A DNA stretch of 64,000 bases from Marchantia polymorpha subsp. ruderalis (Eukaryota > Streptophyta > Marchantiopsida > Marchantiales > Marchantiaceae). The stretch lies in NCBI GenBank assembly GCA_037833965.1, contig AP031358.1:876001-940000 (forward strand). The letters are read 5' to 3'. Position numbers and translations under genes: made by a program. The notes under the pieces were generated by a model that was not told where the DNA came from, made no database searches, and saw only the letters and a program-made list of their open reading frames with translations. This document shows, in pieces, positions 47,984-61,500 of this stretch (position 1 is the stretch's first letter; each line of letters starts with the position of its first letter).

Positions 47984-50900
47984 CTAAAGCTGGGTGCAAT
48001 CTTCGGTGTTCTTAGGGGTGAAGCATTCTTTGTGTGATGTCTTTTCTTTGGGGCACTTCATCCTTATGTGCAAGGTGGACTTTCTCCTCGACTTAGATGA
48101 TGAGGTGGAAAGGCATGAACTTGGAGTTTTGGAACTGGGTGATTTGGGACAGGGAGAATCGGGTTGATTTGGTGGTGAAGGAGGAGCGGTCGGGGATGAG
48201 CACAGAGATTTGCTTTCCTGTTCTTTCCCTTTCTCTTTTTCTTTCTCTTTACCCTCTGGAGGAGAGTTTGAAACTGGCTTTCTGTAGTCCCATATCAAAA
48301 TTGCTCCCTCTTCTCCAACCGATATGATTTTCTGCTGATCTGGGCTCACCCTTACCTGGAAGCGTTTCCACCAAAGTTCGTGTTATCACGTCAGTAGATA
48401 CCACGGATTACTTCTTTTGCACAGATGTAGACAAGTATCAAATTTGCGGAGCAGACTCTTCATGTTGTCTTTTCTTCATTGTAAACGGATGGCGAATATA
48501 ACGATTCGAATGGATTCACTGACGTTTCCTTGAAGGAATCGTGAGTGGAAGAAACTGAAGCTCTCGATTATAACAAGGTCAGATCAGGAGTTCTTCTTGC
48601 CAGATAATGCAAGAGCTGCAGGACCAGTCTGAAGGGTTTATAACATGAAGTGGGGCCCGGAGGCTATTGACAGATTTTCAAGCACTGAGATAACGTAAAG
48701 AATGATGAGTACCAGAGACAAAAGCGGAAGGTGATGCGATACTGAGATGTACTTGCCTTGGTAATAGGCTCACTGTGTCCATGCCCAACGAAGTAGTTGT
48801 GGCCTTCATCGTAGTTCCACAACTTGACTTCACGGTCTACACCAGCACTGACCATACCAGCACCATCTGGACTGATATCGATCGAGTACACTTCTGATGT
48901 GAGTGATCCATCCAAAATACGTATAGGTTGACAATCATACGCATCCCACCATGTTATCTGCACGGGTGGAGACGGGTTCGAGATTCAGTATCAAGTAATT
49001 TAGCTTGATCATTTGTTCTGCTCTGTAAGACTTTCTCACAATTTGGGCAAACACCTCCTCAGATTGGGTCACCACTGGCTGTGTCTCAGACCTCTCGAAT
49101 ACGGAATGAGCTGAGCACGTCTATATGTAACCTCTCGTCTAAAAAGTGAGCCGAGCCAGTTCTAGTGAGCTCGATGCTCATCTGCTTCATCTGTGTTTTT
49201 CATTGCCTGTGGAAAAGCTTGTCGATGATGTTTCGGATTTCGAAAAGGAACAACTCAGTTTAGTGTCTAGCCCCTACCTGCAGGCTGTCAATTCTCATAA
49301 TAACCCAAGTTTCAGGAGGAAGCAGATTACCTTCCGGTCAGTTCCGGTGGTGAGGAGTTGACTTTCATCAGGATGGTACATGGCAGCTTTGAAGAAAGTG
49401 GATGCATAGAAGCTGTTATTCCTCGCAAACCTCTGCATTCAATTGAAAGTGACCGAGGATCAGTTTCGCGTTCCAATGTTTAAGAATTCCAAATTCGACT
49501 ACAGTTTTTAAGCCTAGCTTACTCCAAATAATATTTTTTGAAGTTTTGCTATAAACTACAAGCCACTGGACAAGATGGGACGTTTTCACGATACTCGAAT
49601 TGAACCCGAAGTGCCGAGCTGTGGCCTATGCAACAAGCAAGGAAAAGCTCACCGTGAGATCCCAAATAATGCATGATCCGTCGCTGCTGCAACTTATGCA
49701 TTCGGTGTCATTCTTGCGCACCTGCCCACATGCCAATGTTCGGTTTGTCAATAAAGAATCGCTCGACCAGGAACTTTTCTGTTTCATAAGTTCCTCCAAA
49801 GTTTCGTTTCTATTAAGAAGGCAAGTTTTGTGCTGCAGGTACTGTTCAGAAGGTGGCGTTTCTCGACGTATCCCTGGCCTTGTGGACCTGGTCGCAATCA
49901 AACTTGAAATAGTACAATCTGATCTTCTAGTGTTAAGCTCAGTTACGTAGATTCGATGGCCAGCAGTTCCATGCCGACACTAGTGGGATCTACAATTAGT
50001 GTCATTGTCTTCAGTGGATGATTCGAGCCCCTCTCTAACCAGAAGACTGAAGATTGCTCCGGTCAGGTAAATTTCTGGAAGATGTGAGTGCATCTTAGCC
50101 CATCCGCCTGATCTGAACTGAGAAATTCTCTTCAGATTACTCAAAGCATGCGCTGAATTATGAATCTAGGGGGCCTCATGCATTCCTGGAAAAACCTCTC
50201 AGTTCTGTAGAATGTAGGATAGTGGTATTTACTTGAACACCGCTTATGGCTCCTCTATGCTCTTTCATGGACGCAATCAAAGAGTGGCTTTGGTTGCCAA
50301 CTCTCCAAACCCGTACCTGCACATCTCCATTTCGCCACATATCAGGCCAACAAGCTCCATAACAAAAACAAACTCATGTTCTACGTTCAGAGACCTAAAT
50401 CCACAAGGAAGAGTGCCGTAAATCAATTTTGTGACATGAAGGGTCCGTACCCTCCCTTCAACACCACCGCTAACAATACGACAACTATCCGAAGTAGGGC
50501 ATAATGCTGTAACTCCTTGAAACGCTTTCTGCAAAATGTCCGGAAGTACAAGCCAACTCTGAGTTTTCTTGGAATGTCATCTTTTCAGTGATACTGCAAA
50601 TTCTGAGACCTTAATAGACCATGCTATAACTCGACGTGATAGCCAATATTGTTATAAATATGGTTTGCATTTTCATGGAAAGCAGATGGACGTCAGCAAC
50701 CAAGTGATTTAGATATAACCTGTACATCTAAACAAGTGTAGTACAAAATCAACTGCCTGAAGGGACTAGTTATATTATTATTTTTCAATGAAGGACAGAC
50801 CAAGTGCTGAACTTGACAGCTTTTAAGAGACTTTCGTTAGCAGTCACCACTCCTGACTGGTGGCTTTATTTACTCCTCTTCTCACACATGCATAAGCTGA

Positions 50901-53900
50901 CATTGATCATGATGACTGGACATAACGAAGTCGGCAATGTAAGGCCAGTCCAGTACATTTTTACCAGCCGTGGAATGCGCATCAACGATGGTGTATTGGA
51001 GCTTTCCTGTTTGTGGTCCGAAGGCTCGAATTTTACCATCAGCCCAACCTGTAATTATAGATTTTCCATCAGGCATGAATGCTAGACATAGGCACTCCTG
51101 ATTTGCTGAGTCTTTGTAATCACACCATTCATTGGGAACCTGCAACCCACCCCTTGATTGTCAATTAAACGCTTAAGACATCCTACGGGATGATATTTCT
51201 TCAGGTAAAGTATCGGCACTGATACTTCAATTTTTAAATCTAAAAAAATCACACAGGTTCGTGCCTCGGAGAGTAAGGTGTGAACACACTCAATGGACGT
51301 CAACTCATGGAGATTTAATGAATGTTTTACTTAGTTTGTCGTCAGATTTCCATCACTTCACCTCAAGAATTATCTTACTCAAGCCACTTTCTTGTGGGAT
51401 GTTCTTGCTGGGAAACTCCACACTACATCTTAGATCCAGTCACTAACTACACTCAGGAATCCTTGAATGATAGTGTCCATTCTGAGTTTTCAGAAGAGCA
51501 AAACCTGAATACGAAGGAGCTCCTTGAGGTCTCTGACGTCCCACATTCGGACGTCATTGGTCGAGGCGGTCGCAAAAACATCGCTATAGCCTGCTGGGAA
51601 GGCAATGTCGTTGATTTTGTTGTAATGACAAGACTGCACCAGCTCTGGAGGCATGAACTTCTGTTTCCTCCCATCGTATCTGGTGGTTGGAGGTGTACGA
51701 GTATTTCGAAGTCAGAAAAGAAGGTCATCACATCTTGAATGGTTTACTGTGAAGAAGGATTATCATGGAGAGTTTCTGCAATAATTGAAGTAATTTTCAG
51801 TCTTCTGTTCGTTTGAAGATGCACTTTGGGAAACAGCGAAAAGTATAGAGCTTGTGTTGCAGGGCATGCAACTTGAGGCACAGGTGCATTACGAGAAGGA
51901 TGCTGTTGCAGAACACTCCACCAGCTGAGGCTTACTTGATCAGATAGATGTTGCTTTTATTGGTCCCGGCATAGCAGGCAAAAGAATTTCCATGTGTTTC
52001 GGCGAGAACCACCGAGGAAACAGCACCGACCAATTTACAACGCTCCATTATTCGTAAGGTTTCATTTTCAAGTAGTGTGAGTGAACCGTCACCGCCACCT
52101 GCTAGCAGATGCCCGTGCTGCGTTGAGCAAATGGACATAACTCCCAGTTCTATGATGGGTTTTGGACCCCCGTTTCGAAAGAGCTTTGGGCCTAAGCTCA
52201 CCTTCATCATTATCCACACCAGACACATGTTGCCAATGGAGGAGGGCAAAAAATGAGTTTAGACTCGTTTTCATAACCTTCAGATATCTCCAATCTTAAG
52301 TAGACACAATTGGCACGAGCTACTTCAATGTCCAATAATTCTTCAGCCTCCGGAGATGGGGTCAAGTTTTAGACAATAAAGACGAGCTTATCACTCATTC
52401 GATATTAAAAACCACGAGATGAGGAACTTGTTTGGCCAGCTCAACAAGGCGAGAACTTACTCGCAATATGTCCCCTGTGTGTGTTGCCACATACATGAAC
52501 TCATCTTTTGCATCGATCACCTACCAGCCAATCAACCTCTCAATTCCTTCGGCACATACTGGATTGAAAGTATCGCCAAAACCAAATGAAACAACCTCGA
52601 CGCCTATTGATTAAGGTAAGGAGAAACATTTGATGCGGCTAGGTTTATATCTGTATATACTCCAAGTTTTATTATTTTCACAAGCATCGTGTTTGGCCTT
52701 CGACTTCTATCCTCAACCCTGTTCAATACGGCAAATGGATGTGCACAATGTTTCGTGAAGGAAAACGTGAATCGTGGTTTTCTGATTTTCATAAATTGGG
52801 ATACGAACGATTTGTAGGTTGTACCAATGATGTGTGAATGCGCCTGAAACGTCCCACATCACAAAATTGGGGCTCCAGCATCCGATTGGGTACATCCAAC
52901 TCCCACACAATAAGCTTGAAATCTCCAGCAGTGACAAGTTTGTGAGGATCATTGTTAACGAACTTCACTGCCGTTGCAAAGTCAAGCGGCACAGGACTGC
53001 CACAAATTGCAATGCCAGTACTTACTCTCCAAGCCACCAACTTGCAATCATCTTGTCCACCAGATGATATTAGATACTCATCATCACACGAGAAATCCAG
53101 AGCTTGAACCTTGACCTGTAAGCTTCGATCAAAGAACCTCCATCACCATCCATCTATCTACTCAGCGTGTACTGAGGAGATGAAAGAATGGAATTTTGTA
53201 CGAGTTCAGCACATTGTAATCTCGAAGCACATGATTTTAGGGCCGATACTGGCCACAGCCTCGGAGGTTTTTAATACTACTCTTTACCTTATGAAGGCTC
53301 ATCTCATGAAGCTTTTTGCGACCGGGTAAGTCCCATATGATGATTGCGGCACTGAAACCTTGGTGTGAAAGCTGCAGAAATTTAGCACTACGATTGGTCA
53401 GGCGTTCTGCAGCCAGTGAAGATTACAATCGTTGCTCTGAACCTCTCCAACTGTAACAACTGAACTTGCAGGCACAAGTTTTAAATGCTGAAATTCAATT
53501 CACTGTGTATGATTTTTGGTTTGATGAAGAACTGCAGCAACAAGTAATATCGAATCCATTAATCAGTCAGTTAAGGACAACCAATTCAAGTCTTGATGCA
53601 GACCTGACCACTGGCAAGATACCTCCCGGACTTTGAGCAAGCTACGACCGAGACTCGATTCGTGTGGCCTTGCAGAAACTCCTGTGAACGCATATTGTTC
53701 TGAATTCACCAACAGAGCACTTGAGTAGTTAATTAATGCGAATCTCCTCGTTTCTTGTGACAGGCTCCCGACCAGCTTTACCAGTATAGTAGAGCGAAGA
53801 ATTGATCGCAATAGAGTTCAATACCTTGTCACGTTTACGTTTGTCATATGGACAAGATTTGCGGAGTCATCAATCATTTGTAAGCAGAAGCATTTCAACA

Positions 53901-56900
53901 TTGTCTAATGTATTACACAAATTATGGTGCACTTTGTCAGGAACTGAAGACTTGCTTGCTAAACTTTGTCACAAACAGTACTCGCTAGTATGACCACGTC
54001 ATAGACCGAAGATTATGTATATGGTAGCTCATGATGATGCCATTATGTCTTCACGTTACACAGAGACCTCGATCTTTGCTGGTTGACAACTTTTGAATTA
54101 CAGGATTGTCCCGGGCGCTGAATTCATGCCACGTGTTGTCGAAATGCCAAGCCCTGCTGCTACAGGAATTTGCTTGACAAGAGATCACCAGGACCCACAT
54201 CTCTCCCCGTGGGTCTCTAGCTCGTGAACAATGCCACATGCACCTCGATGGGCGGCACAAGAAGCAGAGACGAGAGGGAGAGACAAAATGCTGGAGGAGT
54301 GGACCTCTCTCTGCTTCTGATCAACTATGGAGACCAGTTAGTTGACTGGCAAGGATCGTGCATTCTTCGTTAAGGACATGTGTGGGGCCGCATGGTTCAT
54401 CTATGACAGTAACTTGCAAAATGTAACGACAGCTGAAGGGAACTGAAGATCTGCTGTCGACAGGTAGGAGTTGTCTCCAGTGTTGACCATGCGGTTGGCG
54501 AAATGCAGACATCAACTCACTTCAAGTTTAAAAGTGCCTTTCTGGAGGGGCTTGGACATACATGCATATGGTAAAACTCGATTTCTTTTGAGAAGCTTTC
54601 CCGGGCCAAGACAGAGAAGTTAAAATCAGCTGAAGGGAAGAGACAGGACGAGATCTATACAAGGGTTCAACACAGGAACTGCAGATCCTATCTGAGTTCA
54701 AGCACCAGGAAATTCTGCAGGAGAAGCATTTGGTCAAAAGAACTAGAGAGTCCTCAGAACTGGAGCTCGGGAGGTTGCTTCTGGACTTCATAGGGATATC
54801 GAGAGGTGAGCTGTGAAAGCAGCGAATTGGAGCGAGACTCCATGAAATTGCCCCATCCACGACACATCATCGTTGCGAACTGACGGCCAAAACCAGCAGG
54901 AAGTAGGGTTTAGTAAGAGGTCTGATGTGAGCGCAACCTACTTCGCCTCTGATTTTGCAGCAGCTGTGTATGGAGATCGAGTCAACACACGGAGCAAGTC
55001 CTTCAGACCAGAAGAGGTGCAACTAATACCACGACGAGTTTTGGAGCGCATTTTGGAGAAGTTTTCAGCTGACAGAGCAGCAGCTGAAGTACAACTAGAT
55101 CTACGATGTCCATGCCTCATCGAATTGCAGAAGTGAAAGGCTAGGGAGATGCTTTTGAAGGATCAAAAGCGGAATACCATCAGAGGCAAAGTAGAGAAGT
55201 GTTCAGCATTTATGGCCCTTCATCACTACTAGCTCTCAGCCTTCTTCAGATCCAAACTCTTGAGTAGGCTCCGTAACAACGGCCATGGACTCCACACTTG
55301 ATAATCACACGGCCTCCATCTCTGCCGCGATGTGCTTCTCGCTGGACTTGATCAGTCAAACCTCTGCATGTATATTCAGCAAGGAATTGCGCAGCAGCAG
55401 GTGGATAGGAACTGTTGTCATATTGCAGACAAAGTTCAGGCAAAGGGCCGTTCGTGGACAATGGATTCTACATTTGACTGCTTCGCCCACGCGCCATTAT
55501 TGCAGTTTACGGAAAGCGAGTAAGGCTTCCGAGGACCATGACGTCCATGAAGCCTCGCAAGGTAAGTCCCCGCATGGCCAGAGAAAGTGAGGAACAAAAT
55601 GCTGCACGAGATCTGGCTGTCGGGCAGATCGAGAGAGTAGTCCGCGGTGGATACTCTAACACAGGTCAATGTGAATTTCTGAATCTAGAGAGGAAAAGGG
55701 GGAACTGTGCACGTACTTCACTGCAGAGAATCCACTTCCAGAGACTGAAGATCTCACATGAAGCTCCTCCACTTGCTACTACGATTGAGATTCATATTCA
55801 TATTGGGAACATGCACATGAGCCAATCAAGAGCTTTTCCAGTTAATTCATCAACAAAGTCCTCAGGCTAGCTTTGAGATTCCGTAGAAGAAGTAAGCTGG
55901 TGGAGAGAAATCAGGATCACGACAGTCCTTGTGACGATAGTCTGAGCTCAGGGACACTCTGGCCCTGGAGGTTGACATAGTCGAATCCTTGCGGTAGAGG
56001 TTGCTTGAGAACCTTGAGTTTCTGGAACTGGAATCTCCGCACTCCAGCTGAGACTCAAGAGATCTACAATGTCAACCTTTCTCGCCCTAAAATCGTCGCT
56101 GTCTCGAGGAGCAAAAGGCAACTGATTCCATAACTAGAATTAGTCCAGATCCGTTTTGAGGGACATGGTCAACTCACATGCACGGCCTTGTGCTTTTTTA
56201 TCTGCAGTGCTGAATTATTGTCTCGGAATCTCCAAGGTTAGCACTGTGGCGAGCAGCGAATGAGTCACAACTGCTATGCGACTGGAGATAGAAAGGAGGG
56301 AGGCAAAACGATTGCAATGAAGAGAAAAAGAAAGGGATCTGCCATGGATTCCCCGGAGGTCGTCCTCGTCCTGAACTCGCCCCATTGACAGATTCCTCTT
56401 CCAAATGCAGATCCAGGGAACTCGCGCACCAAAGGAGGACATCTTTGCATCTCAAGGGTGCAATCGTGCAGCCCAGCCGCTCTGACAACAATTGCTTGTT
56501 ATCCGGTCTGAGCACACGCTACAGTCGGTCTCGTGAATGCTCAAAAGGACGATGTGAGATCGAGGTCACATCGCTCAAACACGCAGACGTGAGATACGGT
56601 GCTGGAACCAGCATTGTCTGGTGGAGACAGAGAAGGAGACGACTGGTCAACCCCATGTGCGTCCATCCTCCTGGTTCCAAGACGCAGGTATGCCCGGGCT
56701 TTCCATCGAAATGTACTCGTGAACTGTACTCTACGGAATATCTTGACGAAATCGTATGCAAAGAGAAGAATAGAAAAGAAAAACCAGAGCAAAGGCAGGG
56801 TCGGCCCCATAATTCGAGGTTCTGACAACCGGCGGCACTGTGTTCGTTAAATTGTTCGCACAGTTCTAAAGTAGATTGCTCTTGAACCAGTCACGGTTTT

Positions 56901-57277
56901 TCGTTTCTTACTCCACTCATGGTCGACAATTCCGGGGATCGCTTGCAGCTTAAATTTTTTTATCTTGTCATGGACCCACTGGAAAGAACTGATGGAGAAT
57001 TATGGCCATAAACCCCTTCGTCTCCGCCACATGAGCCTTGTTCCGTGAGCCATCCATCCATGGAATAGTTTACAGGTGAGCTTTACTATAGAGGGTGATC
57101 GTACTGAGACAGACAGAGAGAGAGAGAATGGGGTCGTGTACGAACTCGATTGCGCAAGACGATCGTAGTGCCGAGGGGATAAATTATCATGCTCTTGTCG
57201 GGACTGAGCAAAAGGCTGCACGGCACCATGCCCGCAAACCCTATGCATGAGTCCAGTGGAAGCGGACGCAACGCCAT
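47984..57277 (-). CDS. CFAP52: CFAP52, WD40 protein of the motile-cilium axoneme
   Basis: Fourteen exons: 57277-57146, 53681-53604, 53371-53288, 53115-52825, 52520-52461, 52201-51936, 51679-51505, 51139-50965, 50515-50451, 50316-50233, 49721-49653, 49432-49331, 48957-48757 and 48355-47984. All junctions are in phase and give 717 residues. The first ~610 align end to end with animal CFAP52 (WDR16): IIYPLGTT, FLQGHTNRVS, AAIIIWDLPG, ICGSPVPLDF, WELDVPNR, YVATHTGDIL, VFATASTNDVRMWD, GWADGKIRAFGPQTG, SSDGSCIIWDL, LTTGTDRK and EGAILIWDY. These make tandem WD40 propellers. CFAP52 is a microtubule inner protein of ciliary doublets. The last ~105 residues are a Lys/Ser/Pro-rich tail absent from human CFAP52. 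The intron before the last exon has a GC donor (AAG then GCAAGT). Exon 1 to 2 is about five residues shorter than in animals, so a microexon may be missing. Confidence 0.92.
54570..56080 (+). pseudogene. Coiled-coil protein relic in CFAP52 intron 1
   Basis: On the strand opposite CFAP52, several pieces read as heptad-rich coiled coil but in shifting frames. They include EKLSRAKTEKLKSAEGKRQD near 54590-54650, TQELQILSEFKHQEILQEKH near 54670-54730 in another frame, RRVLERILEKFSADRAAAE near 55035-55090, and DTLALEVDIVESLR near 55950-55995. The last is cut by a TAG within the helix. I cannot identify the parent protein. The mixture of frameshifts and a stop argues for decay, although a gene with several undetected introns is not excluded. 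Confidence 0.42.
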
Positions 57278-57279
57278 CT

Positions 57280-58470
57280 CGTCACACTCTGGTGATCCGA
57301 GCCCTGCAACCGAACGAGAGACGGGCAAGCAATCGACCCCGCCTTCAAGCTTCCCCGCTTTCTAGCACGGCCGTTTCGAAGCTCGAACTCGTACTCTCCA
57401 TGGCACAAACTTTTGAACGTGAGACACAAATCCAAAACACCCCATTGCTCGAATTCCACAATCTCCGTGGCCAATAGCCACCCTCAATTTGACTCACGGC
57501 TTCTGCTGATAAAATCTGCCATCTCTTTGTGGGAATCCTCCATTCTTCACGACGAAAGCAGCCAGGCTTTCGTCAAAAGGCCCACCGCCAATGCCGCAAT
57601 GAACTCGGAGTCCACGGGGGAGTTCGACCGCATCCCGGCTTCCAGGACTCGATGGCTGTCGAACCTTTCGGACTGCCCTGACACCCTGTCCGCTCAATAA
57701 CTCGTGCACGGACGCTCTCTGCCACCGCTCGTCCTCACTCCAGAGCGGAGGATAGGGCACGAGCCATGGAGCGACTCAAGAATTCGAAAAAAGGTGCGAA
57801 TGTTCTAACCGAGCCATCAATTCCTCCGACGGTCTTCTCCGTCATAACTCTCGAGAGCGAGGGACGGAGCCGTGAGTAAAGAGTGTGCGGACGTAGTGAG
57901 TGAGCTCCATGGAATCCTCGACAGCTCACATGCATCCCCCTCTGCCCCTCTCCTCGTTAATTATGCGTCGATTCTTTCGCCTTTTGAGACCAGCACCGCC
58001 TTCTCAAGCGATCTTCGGCAGGAATCAATTCTAACCGCTAGAAGTCTTTGGTCCCGGGATCCCGAAGGCACCGTCCTTGCCGAAGGGGAAGGGAAAGGTC
58101 GGATCGGGTCGTTACCAGTTGGTTCACATCGTCCGAGTCTTCAATGCGCGGCCCTCGACTCCATCGACTTTTAAGGACGGACAAGTGCGAAACCAACGAC
58201 CGAATTTCAGGACATTTTCTCATCCTTCTGGTTCAATTTTAGGCAACGCTCTCGCGAGGAAAATTTGACAGCATCGCAGATTATTCGCGTCGAGTGCTCC
58301 TCGATCGGACTCTTCCCATCACGTCGGAAAGCACCTCCCAATCATTTAACAATTGGCGCCAGGAAGTACATGAGACCACTGCACGGGTACATTCATTGGC
58401 CTCGATCTCGAAGGACTTTGCAGCGTCATGCGTACGGCAAAAAGACGTCATTCCGAGTCTCATACGTATT
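57280..58470. other. GC-rich upstream region of CFAP52
   Basis: This interval is clearly GC-richer than the DNA beyond 58.6 kb and should contain the CFAP52 promoter and 5' leader. ORFs of 60-100 codons open on both strands as a result of composition, mostly from non-ATG codons. I found no family resemblance. Confidence 0.4.
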
Positions 58471-58476
58471 GTTGGT

Positions 58477-58525
58477 ATTCGATGATGGAGAAGAACGTAT
58501 TTTTAGTTCTTCTCCATCATCGAAT
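58477..58525. repeat. Perfect 20-bp inverted repeat with 9-nt loop
   Basis: ATTCGATGATGGAGAAGAAC at 58477-58496 and its exact complement GTTCTTCTCCATCATCGAAT at 58506-58525 flank the loop GTATTTTTA. Of the hairpins noticed in the window this has the longest perfect stem. It lies 1.2 kb upstream of CFAP52 at the edge of the GC-rich region. A perfect short stem with no bulge is more like a snapback or foldback duplication than a plant microRNA precursor, which is usually longer and imperfect. Confidence 0.9.
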
Positions 58526-58529
58526 GAGG

Positions 58530-61500
58530 ATGTGTATGTACTTCATGATTGACGTACTGCCTGTAGAGCACACAGTCGCTACTCGTACATGGTCGTCTCT
58601 GAACATCTTATCCATTGTCATGTTCAGTATCGTGCAGATACAGTAACAGATCTAAAGGCTGGAGGCGTGTGTGGCTTCCACTCTTTGCTGCCTGCAAATA
58701 TTAAAATATTATCATCGATTCGCGGGCTATCTTAATTTGCTTCTCTATTTCCTGGCTTAGAACAAATTTGAGCTGGGTGTTGAACACAACGCGCTCACTC
58801 CATCCGGTAAATGGATGGGAGGTGAATGTTGTGATTGATGTAGCACCAAGTGTATATGTTGATAGGATGGCGGTTCAGGAAAGGAAGGTAACATATTTCG
58901 GTGGGATATTAGTCTTATCTTGGCGACCGAAAGTGATGTCAAGGTAAATACATAGTTCACTCATGTTCACTTATGTCAAATTTCTATGGCAAAAACTTGA
59001 ATGAATTCTGGTTATACATTTTTGCCTTCGTTAAAGGAAAGAATTTTTCATAATTTTTTGCACTTTCTGTTGCAAACCCAAGTTCTGTACAGCTGGCCGT
59101 CAATATTCACGACAGTTTTAGCTATGGTACCACTATGTCCTAAGAAAATTATTATATTCGTCTACGGCTGTAAAAAGAAATTGAGTGAGCCATCATGGTC
59201 AAGACTTGGTTTTTCTTTTAAGAACCAAAGTGAGAGCTTATAATTTCTAATCTGAAATGCTGTAGTATGCTTCACTGTGAGAAACATGACATCTGGGCAA
59301 TACCGGATACCAAGCGGTATCTGCCTTTTTGCCCAAATGTGACCCTACCATCATGATTCCCTCAAAGTGGTATAAGAGAACGATGTGTCCAGATAGATCG
59401 ATATAATAAGTAGCGGGACGGACCAAGATATGACGAACATGTCAAACAGTTTTACGCTTACAAGATTAAAATAGGCCACATATCGAAAGGATCTTGAAGA
59501 TAATACTTCAGTAGTAGCGGTCCTGGTAGAACTGGATTTTAGGACATGTGCTGGATTCTGATTATTATTAAAGCTTTAGCTAACACACATCTTGCGGATC
59601 TTATGGAGACAGTACATAAAACTCATGTCGTCATTGCTTAGACCTCACCGCCTGCAGAAATATATGGTGTAGACGCACTAACATAACCGAAAGAATCAAT
59701 CTCTATAGTGAATGTATAGCTGGATGAAATAAGCTTTTATCTTTGACCTTAGCAACTTCTATGCCCCAAATTCTCGGGCTTTATAATATAAATTCATCCA
59801 ACAGCATGGACATATATTCGATGCACAAATGACGTCCTGAAAATTGAAAGTTCATGAAAATTTCAGTTTTCTAATTCAATATGAATTGCAAATATATCGT
59901 TAGCTTGCAGATGCGATGTTGAATTTTTCAGTCATGATTGAAATGATAACCCCTGAATCATGGTTACTGAAATGTCCTTGAAGTATGTTGGAAGAAAATG
60001 CTCTCATGTCATGTATGTAAGGTGATTATTCTTGGTGTTGGTACGTAAGATCCTCATGAAATATACGGCACAACATGCTACAATTACAGTGCAAGCAGTC
60101 ATGACCTTGAATCCATCCAGAAAGTCGCCGATGATGTACTGTAACTGCGCATGATAATGACCATGGGCCCGAGAAAGCTTCTACTGTCTATTTGAAGTTT
60201 TCTCAGGAAAAAAGTGATTTCAGATCATAACTATTCATTTTCATTCACATTTATGTATAGTACGTATGGCTTGAAACTTCGTTATAAGATTAGGATCCAA
60301 CAAGATGAAATCACATATTCCATGCAAAACTCCATACGACTGAGCAATTGAAGAATCTCTTTTACTTATATTGAAGACACCTCGTCATTCAATGCCGTTT
60401 GGTTTCCACCTGCCAAAATATTTGAAATCGGATAGAAGTAGTAGATCCTGACAACTACCTTAGACAATTCAAAATGAAATATGAACAGTTACTAGTTGTG
60501 TTGGAATACAATATGAATCATGACTGTGGATAAATGAATGGTAAAAATTTAAAATTTAGAATTTTAATGAGTCTACTTTGATGTTATTATATCTACTGAT
60601 TATTACATATCTTTTCAAGCTCACAGAAATTGTATACAAAAGTTAAAGAGTATTTTTTCTGCAATTTTATAGTGCTGAATGCATAACGATGAAGAATATT
60701 GATCCATCAAGCATTTATTGAATTAATTATCTAGTTCAAATTTGTTATTTGCATATGAAGCTCTTGATGACACCAAATTCTACCCTAAAATCATATAATC
60801 ATCCTTAATATCGATTAAAATGCAAACATCATCGTAGAAAAACTAAATCTTACTCTATGGTTAAGCTTCAACGTGTTAATTACCTTTCTTTCTTCCTTGA
60901 ATTTATTCATTTTATATTATAAAAAACCAAGACAACATTTTGTAATAGATGATTTAACAATTTGTTCATTCATGACATACCTGAACATCTTATGGGTCAT
61001 CGTACTGACTCTAATCTTTTAAACTTCTACACTTGATTTTCTTGACAAAGTATTCAGATGTTTAAACTCTTGACACTGGTTGAGCCCGAAGTTTGGTTTG
61101 ATTCATCTTCATCATCATACGAGGTTTTGGAAATGACTTGGCCAACATAAACTTATAGTATGTTATATGTGATGAAATATTATATTTTTTGCATTTTTTA
61201 CTTGAAAAAGAATTTTAAAAATACTTACGTGGTAATTTTGGACACAATAATGTCAGAAGGCGGATTGATGTAGATTCACTATGTACGGATTTAGATTGAC
61301 ATATGATTATGCTCTAAAAACAAGAATTATGCTTTCAAAATTTACAGATATTCCTATGGATTGTGTTCAAATTATCACTTGATTCATATCTTATGAAGAG
61401 CAAGTCAAGAAATCTATCAATAAGGTTTTGACATAACAAAAGTGTGCTGTTAAACTTTGTGTGTTTAACGTAATGAATCAGTTAGATATAGAGTCAAATA

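Noticed and set aside
56385..56825. 146-codon plus-strand frame in CFAP52 intron 1
   Set aside because: Basic, low-complexity composition, no family resemblance, overlapping frames on the other strand. It may belong to the coiled-coil relic but I cannot show it.
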